DNA from: Firmicutes bacterium CAG:345
Lineage (GTDB): Bacteria; Bacillota_I; Bacilli_A; RFN20; CAG-288
Assembly (NCBI GenBank): GCA_000433315.1
Contig: FR893384.1
Span: 1 to 64,000 of the forward strand
Length of the DNA stretch: 64,000 bases
Direction: 5' to 3'
Positions within the stretch are counted from its first letter, which is position 1. Each line of letters starts with the position of its first letter. Of the stretch, positions 1 to 6,110 are shown piece by piece. The translations under genes and the position numbers were made by a program. The notes below the pieces were generated by a model. That model was not told the DNA's origin, ran no database searches, and saw only the letters and a program-made list of their open reading frames with translations.

Positions 1-233
1 ATCTATAGATATGTTGGAGAAGAAGTAAAATGGAAATGTATAAAAACGAAAAAATATCTTTTATATGACTATTTCCATAGGATATTTTGTTTTCTTAAAA
101 TAAATTTAGTTTGATGATTTACAAATTTAGACTAAAAATTATTTTCTACTTGTAAATATTTAATTTTTATGATAATCTTTTTATTGTTGTTTCAACAAGT
201 TTAGATACAATAGCTTGGATTTGGAGGTGTAAT
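1..233. other. Leading non-coding stretch
   Basis: No complete gene is seen. In one frame a short tail ends at a TAA at 26-28, which could be the last codons of an upstream gene; in another frame an open stretch runs to a TGA at 112-114. Neither can be assigned. Bases around 50-105 hold a weak dyad (AAAATATC / GATATTTT) followed by T-rich sequence, which could be the terminator of an upstream gene. The 3' part carries the rpmG promoter and ribosome binding site. Confidence 0.3.
184..211 (+). promoter_or_regulatory. Probable rpmG promoter with overlapping dyad
   Basis: TTGTTG at 184-189 and TACAAT at 206-211 are 16 bp apart and lie 22 bp before the rpmG start. A dyad TTGTTG-TTT-CAACAA (184-198) overlaps the -35 and could be an operator, but no regulator is indicated. 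Confidence 0.45.
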
Positions 234-389
234 ATGGAACCAAGAGCCGGTATTACTCTTAGATGCAGTGAATGCAAGAACGAGAATTACATTACGACAA
301 AAAACAAAAGAAAGCATGCTGAACGTTTCGAAGTCAAAAAGTACTGCCCTCATTGCAATAAGTCAACTTTACACGTTGAAAAGAAATAA
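234..389 (+). CDS. rpmG: 50S ribosomal protein L33
   Basis: The 51-codon ORF encodes bacterial ribosomal protein bL33, a small basic protein of the large subunit near the E site. It is too short to appear in length-filtered ORF lists. It begins MEPRAGITLRCSEC and ends STLHVEKK. Two Cys pairs, CSEC near residues 12-15 and CPHC near 37-40, form the zinc ribbon, so this is the zinc-binding (C+) form. The ATG follows GGAGG (223-227) by six bases. It appears monocistronic, with its own promoter and a strong terminator before efp. Length and motifs match the family fully. Confidence 0.95.
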   Translation: MEPRAGITLRCSECKNENYITTKNKRKHAERFEVKKYCPHCNKSTLHVEKK

Positions 390-421
390 ACTTTCAATAG
401 GTCATTCGACTTATAATTTAT

Positions 422-447
422 AAGGAGGTCACTTGACCTCTTTTTAA
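422..447 (+). terminator. Terminator of rpmG
   Basis: GAGGTC (425-430), loop ACTT, GACCTC (435-440), followed by TTTTT: a typical Rho-independent terminator. Confidence 0.85.
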
Positions 448-507
448 GTGATTTTTTGCTTTTTTTCTAAAATTTTAATTTTATACCTTTTTTTTAGAAA
501 AGAAGTT

Positions 508-516
508 TGTTAAAAT
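508..516 (+). promoter_or_regulatory. Extended -10 promoter of efp
   Basis: TGT-TAAAAT (508-516) is an extended -10 element 31 bp upstream of the efp ATG. No convincing -35 hexamer is seen 17 bp upstream. The same TGTTAAAAT string precedes parE and dinB. Confidence 0.5.
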
Positions 517-547
517 TTAAAAGGTATTTTAAAAGGAGAAATGAAAT

Positions 548-1117
548 ATGGCAGATATGGTCAGTGTTAACGATCTTGGCCCAGGTCGTAACTTTATCGA
601 TGATAATGGAGATATTTATACAGTTCTTGATATATCTCATAATAAAACAGCTATGGCAAAAATGAAGGTTAAAGTTAAAGTTAGAAACCTTCGTTCTGGT
701 GTTATTAAAGAATTACAATTCTTTGGTGGCGATAAAAAAGCTTTAATTTTCTTAGCTAAGAAAGTTATGAAATTCCTTTATAATGATGGAACAGATGTTT
801 GGTTTATGGATAATGAAACTTTTGATCAAATTTCTATTCCTGCTGAAAGATTAACATGGGAATTAAATTTCATCAAAGAAGATTCTGATGTTACAATAAC
901 ATATTATGAAAACGAAATTATTGGTATTGATTTACCGGTAAAAGTTGCTTTAAAAATTGTTGAAACTGATGATGCAACAAGAGGCGATACAATTAATAAT
1001 CCTCAAAAAGAAGCCACACTTGAAACTGGATTTAAAATTAAAGTCCCAATGTTTATCAAAAATGGAGAAGTTGTTACCGTTCGTACCGATACTGGTGCTT
1101 ACGACGGTCGTGCTTAA
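548..1117 (+). CDS. efp: Elongation factor P
   Basis: EF-P binds between the P and E sites of the ribosome and rescues stalling at polyproline motifs. The 189-residue protein has the usual three beta-barrel domains and ends in the conserved GDT...GAYDGRA region. The start is set by AAGGAG about 8 bases upstream. The domain I loop that normally reads K-P-G-K-G and contacts the CCA end of P-site tRNA is K33-T-A-M36-A here, so Met replaces the lysine that is modified in E. coli (K34) and B. subtilis (K32). A similar NKTAM loop is, from memory, found in Mollicutes EF-P. It is followed by a dedicated terminator and then spoIIIAH; efp next to the spoIIIA operon is the Bacillus order. Confidence 0.96.
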   Translation: MADMVSVNDLGPGRNFIDDNGDIYTVLDISHNKTAMAKMKVKVKVRNLRSGVIKELQFFGGDKKALIFLAKKVMKFLYNDGTDVWFMDNETFDQISIPAERLTWELNFIKEDSDVTITYYENEIIGIDLPVKVALKIVETDDATRGDTINNPQKEATLETGFKIKVPMFIKNGEVVTVRTDTGAYDGRA

Positions 1118-1130
1118 ATTTTGCTGATTT

Positions 1131-1160
1131 GAGTTAAGATTTATTCTTAACTCTTTTTTT
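1131..1160 (+). terminator. Terminator of efp
   Basis: GAGTTAAGA (1131-1139), five-base loop, TCTTAACTC (1145-1153), then seven T. Confidence 0.9.
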
Positions 1161-1187
1161 GACATTTTTTTCTCCTAGAGTTATATA
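1159..1187 (+). promoter_or_regulatory. SigA-type promoter of the spoIIIAH locus
   Basis: TTGACA (1159-1164), 17-bp spacer, TATATA (1182-1187). The start of transcription is expected near 1194. A stretch complementary to the Shine-Dalgarno (1169-1176) lies inside the spacer, so it would be absent from mRNA made at this promoter and present only in read-through from efp. Confidence 0.7.
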
Positions 1188-1219
1188 AATTTATCTTTGT
1201 CATATAATTCAAGGAGGGA
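1169..1219 (+). promoter_or_regulatory. Potential anti-SD pairing at the spoIIIAH start
   Basis: TTTCTCCT (1169-1176) can pair with AGGAGGGA (1212-1219), eight pairs including two G-U, with a 35-base loop. This would hide the Shine-Dalgarno in read-through RNA. The long loop makes it less certain than the hairpins at sigG and sigK. Confidence 0.35.
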
Positions 1220-1221
1220 TT

Positions 1222-1721
1222 ATGAATAAACATTAATTGCTTTTTTATCAGTATTTTCTTTAGGCGTTGTTTTATCGATTTACTATGCAATTATTCCAAT
1301 GAATAATAGTGAAAATCAAGAAGTTGCAGCTTCGGTTTCTCCAAGTTCTGTCAGTTATTCACCTGAATTATATTTTTCAGCTTTGATAAGTCAAAGGAAA
1401 GAAAATCATGACAAAATTGTTTCAGATTATAACGAAATAATTGTTTCTGAAGCATATAGCAAAGAAGAAAAGGAAGTAGCTTTATCCTCTTTAGAAAAAG
1501 AAAATAATACTTATGCTTTAGAATTAACTATTGATAGAAATTTAGCCACAGTTGGTTATTTATATTCAATAACTAAAATAAAAGAAACTGAAAAAAGTGT
1601 CAGCATTATTATCTATCAAGATCCGAATGGTCAAAAAATTGATAAAGTTGAAATATTTTATCTGACATTGAATACATTAAATGACAATAGTTATGATGTG
1701 TCTCTTGTCATTCATTCTTAA
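1222..1721 (+). pseudogene. spoIIIAH: SpoIIIAH-like sporulation protein, frameshifted at codon 4
   Basis: SpoIIIAH sits in the mother-cell membrane and forms, with forespore SpoIIQ, the channel or feeding tube across the engulfed forespore envelope. A strong Shine-Dalgarno (1211-1218) precedes ATG at 1222, but that frame stops at 1234 after Met-Asn-Lys-His. The frame that continues opens at 1230 and encodes a membrane segment (TLIAFLSVFSLGVVLSIYY) closely resembling the N-terminus of B. subtilis SpoIIIAH. It then runs through an Arg/Glu-rich helical region and a C-terminal beta domain to 1721. One extra A in the AAA run at 1228-1230 would restore a single reading frame of about 166 codons. 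The longest intact ORF starts only at 1299, after the membrane segment. Either a mutation or a one-base sequencing error is possible. The spoIIIAA-AG genes usually found between efp and spoIIIAH are absent here. Confidence 0.7.
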
Positions 1722-1769
1722 AATGATTTATTAAAACAAATTAAAAGATACTCGTTTACTTATAATTCA

Positions 1770-1798
1770 TTGACATAAATTATTTTATCAATTAAAAT
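1770..1798 (+). promoter_or_regulatory. SigA promoter of yneF
   Basis: TTGACA (1770-1775), 17-bp spacer, TAAAAT (1793-1798): close to the vegetative consensus, 26 bp before the ATG. Confidence 0.85.
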
Positions 1799-1824
1799 AA
1801 CTTATTGAAATGAGGAGAAATGCG

Positions 1825-2061
1825 ATGTTTATTTTAGCAAATTTATCTGGTGGTGCTATTGCAGGTATTGTTATTGGAACCTTTATTGCTGGTTTGGTTG
1901 TTGGTTATTTTGTTACTAGAGAAATTTTTAAAAGACAACTTAAAAAGAACCCACCTGTCAATGAGAAAATGATTAGAGCAATGTTCAAGCAAATGGGAAG
2001 AACAGCTTCTGAAGCTCAAATTCGCCAAGTTATGAAAGCTATGAACGATGCCAATAAATAA
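1825..2061 (+). CDS. yneF: UPF0154 family membrane protein (YneF-like)
   Basis: The 78-residue protein has one N-terminal membrane helix rich in Gly and Ile (residues about 4-32) and a conserved charged cytoplasmic tail, matching UPF0154/YneF, a family of unknown function found across Bacilli and Mollicutes. The start at 1825 is preferred over an in-frame ATG at 1810, because GAGGAG at 1812-1817 overlaps the upstream ATG and is correctly placed for 1825. The gene has its own strong promoter. It converges on plsY, and its terminator lies inside the 3' end of plsY. Confidence 0.9.
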   Translation: MFILANLSGGAIAGIVIGTFIAGLVVGYFVTREIFKRQLKKNPPVNEKMIRAMFKQMGRTASEAQIRQVMKAMNDANK

Positions 2062-2065
2062 TAAA

Positions 2066-2821
2066 CTATTTGTTTTCTGAGGCGCTTTCCTTGATGGAAG
2101 GCGTCTTTTTAAAATGAGTATATGGTTCGGTATGGTTTAAAAGTCTTTTTATATTTGGTATATGACGAATGATGACATAGATTGCGATAACTAACAAATA
2201 GATACTATAAATATATGAACTTTGAATCATTCTTATGGCTGGATGGAAAAAATAAGCAGTGCAATTTAAAACAGGAAAAACAGCAATTAGTAAAGATAAT
2301 AAAAATACGATAAATGGTGCGGTAATACTAGCTAATGAAACATATTTTTTCCAAAAGAAAATACCTAAAAAACATGAAAGACCAAGTACTGATAAGACGG
2401 GATTAGTTGCAAAGACGAATCCAGAAAAAACTGACATAGCTTTACCACCTTTAAAACCAGAAAATATTGGGTAACAATGGCCGATAGCAGCACCGATACC
2501 ACCAAGATAATAATAGACTTCAAGAGGAATTATAGTTGTAGGCAATAAATAAGTACTGAGAGGAAAAAGAGTAAGAATAAAAAATGGAACCCAAATTGAG
2601 ATAACTGTTTTTAAAACATCAAGACCAATAGTTATAAAGCCAGCTTTTTTGCCGATAACACGCCCAACGTTTGTGCCCCCAGCGTTATGTGAACCCATAG
2701 TTCTTACATCGACTCCATAAAATACTTTTCCAATAAAAATTGCACTAGGAAAGGAACCGATAAAATAGGATACGATAAGTATTCCTAATATTGTTAAAAT
2801 TGAAACTAAAATTTGTGGCAT
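2066..2821 (-). CDS. plsY: Glycerol-3-phosphate acyltransferase PlsY
   Basis: PlsY transfers the acyl group of acyl-phosphate to glycerol-3-phosphate, the first step of phospholipid synthesis, in the membrane. The 251-residue protein is polytopic and carries the family motifs: GSHNAGGTN near residues 43-51 (usual form GSxNxGxTN), GHCYPIFSGFKGGKA near 114-128 and a third conserved segment before the last helices. A clear AAAGGAGG precedes the ATG. The protein is somewhat longer than typical (about 200) because of a charged C-terminal tail. It is convergent with yneF. Confidence 0.95.
   Translation of the reverse strand: MPQILVSILTILGILIVSYFIGSFPSAIFIGKVFYGVDVRTMGSHNAGGTNVGRVIGKKAGFITIGLDVLKTVISIWVPFFILTLFPLSTYLLPTTIIPLEVYYYLGGIGAAIGHCYPIFSGFKGGKAMSVFSGFVFATNPVLSVLGLSCFLGIFFWKKYVSLASITAPFIVFLLSLLIAVFPVLNCTAYFFHPAIRMIQSSYIYSIYLLVIAIYVIIRHIPNIKRLLNHTEPYTHFKKTPSIKESASENK
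2079..2110 (+). terminator. Terminator of yneF inside the plsY 3' end
   Basis: A 12-bp stem with G-U pairs (2079-2090 with 2096-2107), five-base loop, ending in TTTTT. It overlaps the last codons of convergent plsY, so coding and termination share the same DNA. Confidence 0.75.
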
Positions 2822-2991
2822 AATTGCCTCCTTTAAAGTACCTTATTAAATATACAAAATTATAATTAATTTGTAAATCAGTAATGAAAACTTATTTACT
2901 ACTAATTTATTACTGAAAATATACTTTTATAGACAATTTAGTGTTTTTGTCTAATTGTAAATATTAATTTGTTTTACTTTTAAAACTAATT

Positions 2992-3000
2992 TGATATAAT
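2992..3000 (+). promoter_or_regulatory. Extended -10 promoter of the lipoprotein gene
   Basis: TGA-TATAAT at 2992-3000, 21 bp before the ATG; the -35 region is weak. Confidence 0.6.
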
Positions 3001-3021
3001 TTAATAAGAGGAAATTTGAAA

Positions 3022-4047
3022 ATGAAATCAAAAAAATTTTTTGTCGCTCTAGCAATTGTCGCTCTTGGTCTTACAAGTTGCGAAGAAAAAGTTGAACCAA
3101 TTCAAGCAAATGAAGCAATGAATAAATTAGCTGTTGCTGCTACAACAACCAACTGGAAAGACGCATATCTTGAACAAAATGCCGATTTAAGTGTTGATGT
3201 TTCTACAGTAGCTGGCAAATCTTCAATAGCTTTAAAAGATACTCTTAAAGCTGGTATATCTGTCAATCAGGATGAAATGAATAAACTTAAAAATGGCGAA
3301 GATGCTGATTTAAGTAATTTGATTACCGCATCTGCAGAATTAACAGCCAGTTATTCTAATTCTACCGAAGTGTCATATGGAGATAAATCCTATACTTCAA
3401 AAAATGATGTTTCAGTTAATGGTAGTCTTAAATATGGAAAAACAACATTAAATGAAATTACATCAGATTTTGCTGTTGCTAATTTAAATATGACTGCTAA
3501 GAAATCTAGTAATGTTCCAAATTTTACAGCTGGTGAACAATCTCAAACACTTGATTATTCCTTGGCTATCTATAACATTTCTTCTTATTTAAAAGATATG
3601 ATATCTGATGGTAATGTTGGTAATGACACTGATATAACTGTTCCTACTACTCCAGATGAAATTCAAAAAGGTTTTGCTGATTTTGCTGTTCAATATGGTG
3701 AATATTTCACATTTACCGGTAATAAAAATAAAGTTCAAATGACTGGTACTATTACACCTGAATTAGTCAACAAAGTCACCAATGGTAGTGTTCAAGATCT
3801 TACGGTTGCTGGTTCATTAGTTGCAGCTGCTACTTTTGATGATAATGGTGCATTCACAAGTATTAATTTTGATCTTAAAGATTTAGAAGCATCGTTTAAA
3901 CAAGATGATAAGCAATTTACTATTAAAGGTCTTTTGAATTTCAAAATTAACAGTGATACAAAATCTATTGCTGCTCCTTCTGCAAGTGATGTAAAAGATT
4001 CAACTATCTACGTTACTCCAGATCAACTTAAAAATATTATCGATTAA
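3022..4047 (+). CDS. Putative lipoprotein of unknown function
   Basis: The 341-residue protein begins with a lipoprotein signal peptide: basic MKSKK, a hydrophobic core, then the lipobox LTSC with Cys at about residue 19. It is therefore predicted to be anchored to the outer face of the membrane. The mature part is acidic, low in Cys, and rich in Ser, Thr, Asp and Lys. It contains alternating polar/hydrophobic stretches (for example TASAELTASYSNSTEV) suggestive of a beta-rich fold. I do not recognise the family. ATG at 3022 is chosen because GAGGA (3008-3012) fits it; an in-frame TTG at 3016 is less likely. The gene is monocistronic with its own promoter and terminator. Confidence 0.8.
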   Translation: MKSKKFFVALAIVALGLTSCEEKVEPIQANEAMNKLAVAATTTNWKDAYLEQNADLSVDVSTVAGKSSIALKDTLKAGISVNQDEMNKLKNGEDADLSNLITASAELTASYSNSTEVSYGDKSYTSKNDVSVNGSLKYGKTTLNEITSDFAVANLNMTAKKSSNVPNFTAGEQSQTLDYSLAIYNISSYLKDMISDGNVGNDTDITVPTTPDEIQKGFADFAVQYGEYFTFTGNKNKVQMTGTITPELVNKVTNGSVQDLTVAGSLVAAATFDDNGAFTSINFDLKDLEASFKQDDKQFTIKGLLNFKINSDTKSIAAPSASDVKDSTIYVTPDQLKNIID

Positions 4048-4072
4048 TAAAACGATAAATAAAAAAATTAGG

Positions 4073-4097
4073 GCGGATTATTTAATCCGCTTTTTTT
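4073..4097 (+). terminator. Terminator of the lipoprotein gene
   Basis: GCGGATTA (4073-4080), TT, TAATCCGC (4083-4090), then seven T. Confidence 0.9.
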
Positions 4098-4144
4098 ATG
4101 CGTTAAATTATTATTTTCATATTATTTAAATTTTTCATAATTAA

Positions 4145-4153
4145 TGTTAAAAT
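4145..4153 (+). promoter_or_regulatory. Extended -10 promoter of parEC
   Basis: TGT-TAAAAT, 25 bp upstream of the parE ATG. Confidence 0.5.
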
Positions 4154-4178
4154 ATTTGAGTTACATCAAGGAGGAATT

Positions 4179-6110
4179 ATGGCTCAAGGTTATTCTGCAA
4201 ACGACCTAACTAGTTTAAAAGGTCTTGAACCTGTCCGCGCCCGCCCAGGTATGTACATCGGATCTACTGATGTTACTGGTTTACATCATTTAATTTGGGA
4301 GCTTATCGATAACGCTGTCGATGAAGCTAATGCTGGATATGGAAAAAATATTTATGTTACGTTAAATATTGATGGTTCGGTAACTGTCCAAGATGAAGGA
4401 CGAGGCGTACCATGTGACTATAACGAAAAAGAAAAGAAATCTGGTTTTGATATGGTTTATCGCACTTTACATAGTGGCGGTAAATTTGATGAGAAAATTT
4501 ATAAAACAGCCGGTGGTCTTCATGGTGTTGGAGCTTCGGTAGTTACAGCATTATCAGAATGGGTTGAAGTTCACTCATATCGTGATGGATATGATCATTA
4601 TATCCGTTATTCTCAAGGTGGAAAAAAAGCTACTGAAATGAAAGTAGAATCTTGCGACAAAGTTCATCGTGGAACTAAAGTTACTTTTTATCCAGATAAA
4701 TTGATATTCCCAGATATTGCTTTTGACTATAATAGAATAGCTGGTCATATGGATGATTCTGCTTGTTTGACCAAAGGAACTACTTTCCATTTAAAAGATG
4801 AAAGAAGTAAGAGAAAACAAGATTTTTTCTATGAAAATGGTTTGGTTGAATATTTCCAAAAACATACTGAGGGAAAGACCCCACTTACTGAAGTAATTCA
4901 ATTTTCAGGTAAAGACTCTGGCATAGGTGTAGAAATTGCTTTTCAATATTTTAAAGATGATTATAACGAAAAGATTTTTTCTTTTGCTAATGGTGTAAGA
5001 ACTCCTGAAGGAGGTTTTCACGTCACTGGTCTTAAAAAAGCTTTATCGATTTGTTTTAATAATTATGCAATAAATCATAATTTGATTAAAGGTAAGCAGA
5101 AATTAGAAGGCGAAGATTTACGTGAGGGAATTACTGGAATTATCTCCTGTTGGGTTCCTGAAAGTGTTTTGCAATTTGAAGGCCAAACAAAGAGTAAATT
5201 AGGTACTAAAGAAGCTGGACCGGCTGTCGATAATGTTGTTGAAAGTCAACTTCCATACTTTTTGGAAGAACATCCAAATATAGCTGAAGCAATCATAAAA
5301 AAGACTTTGGATGCTATGGCCGTTCGTCAAAAGGCGAAAGAAGTTCGTGATCAAGAGAGAAAGAAGGTATCTGGAAGTAAATCATCAATTCAACTTTCTG
5401 GAAAGTTAGCACAAGCTTCAAGCAAGAATTATGCTGAAAATGAATTATTTATTGTTGAGGGTGATTCTGCTGGTGGCTCAGCTAAAAAATGTCGTGACCG
5501 AGAGCATCAAGCTATTTTGCCTCTTCGTGGTAAACCAAAAAATGTTACTTCGTCAACAAGCGATGATGATATTTTAGATAATAAAGAACTTTCAACATTA
5601 ATTGCGACAATTGGTGCTGGTTTCAATGATGATTTCAATATAAAAAATATCCATTATGGAAAGATAATAATCATGGCAGATGCTGATGTTGATGGTGCTC
5701 ATATTCAAAATCTTTTATTGTCTTTCTTTTATACTCATATGCGTGATTTAATCAGAGAGGGCCATATATATATTGCCTGTCCTCCTTTATATCGCATTGC
5801 TAAAAAAGGTAAAGAAATTTATTGTTGGTCTGATGAAGAATTGGATGATGCGAGAAAAGAATTTGGCAGTGGCTATTTGATCAATCGTTATAAAGGATTA
5901 GGTGAAATGAACGCCAAGCAACTTGGTGATACAACAATGAATAAAACACTGCGCCGTCTTATTCAAGTAAATATTGAAGATGAAGACGAATGTTCTGATA
6001 AAGTTGATCTTTTCATGGGAAGAGATTCTGATCGCCGAAAAGATTGGATAAATAACCATATTGATTTTTCAAATGAGGATCATTTTATGGAGGTACAAAG
6101 TGAAAAGTAA
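4179..6110 (+). CDS. parE: DNA topoisomerase IV subunit B
   Basis: ParE is the ATPase subunit of topoisomerase IV, which unlinks replicated chromosomes. The 643-residue protein has the GHKL ATPase fold with ELIDNAVDEA near residues 41-50 and the GGLHGVGASVV ATP lid near 111. A transducer domain follows, then the TOPRIM domain with IVEGDSAGGSA near 425 and MADADVDGAHI near 500. The ParE assignment over GyrB rests on the GLHGVGASVV form and on pairing with a ParC-type partner. GAGG precedes the ATG. It overlaps parC by 11 bases, so the two are translationally coupled. Confidence 0.95.
   Translation: MAQGYSANDLTSLKGLEPVRARPGMYIGSTDVTGLHHLIWELIDNAVDEANAGYGKNIYVTLNIDGSVTVQDEGRGVPCDYNEKEKKSGFDMVYRTLHSGGKFDEKIYKTAGGLHGVGASVVTALSEWVEVHSYRDGYDHYIRYSQGGKKATEMKVESCDKVHRGTKVTFYPDKLIFPDIAFDYNRIAGHMDDSACLTKGTTFHLKDERSKRKQDFFYENGLVEYFQKHTEGKTPLTEVIQFSGKDSGIGVEIAFQYFKDDYNEKIFSFANGVRTPEGGFHVTGLKKALSICFNNYAINHNLIKGKQKLEGEDLREGITGIISCWVPESVLQFEGQTKSKLGTKEAGPAVDNVVESQLPYFLEEHPNIAEAIIKKTLDAMAVRQKAKEVRDQERKKVSGSKSSIQLSGKLAQASSKNYAENELFIVEGDSAGGSAKKCRDREHQAILPLRGKPKNVTSSTSDDDILDNKELSTLIATIGAGFNDDFNIKNIHYGKIIIMADADVDGAHIQNLLLSFFYTHMRDLIREGHIYIACPPLYRIAKKGKEIYCWSDEELDDARKEFGSGYLINRYKGLGEMNAKQLGDTTMNKTLRRLIQVNIEDEDECSDKVDLFMGRDSDRRKDWINNHIDFSNEDHFMEVQSEK

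Noticed and set aside
1..114. Open frame from the window start to a TGA at 112
   Set aside because: No start is visible, composition is Lys/Tyr/Phe-rich as in random AT-rich DNA, and it matches no known protein end.
2259..2474. Plus-strand ORF inside plsY
   Set aside because: It is the complement of conserved PlsY motifs, has no ribosome binding site and no recognisable protein pattern.
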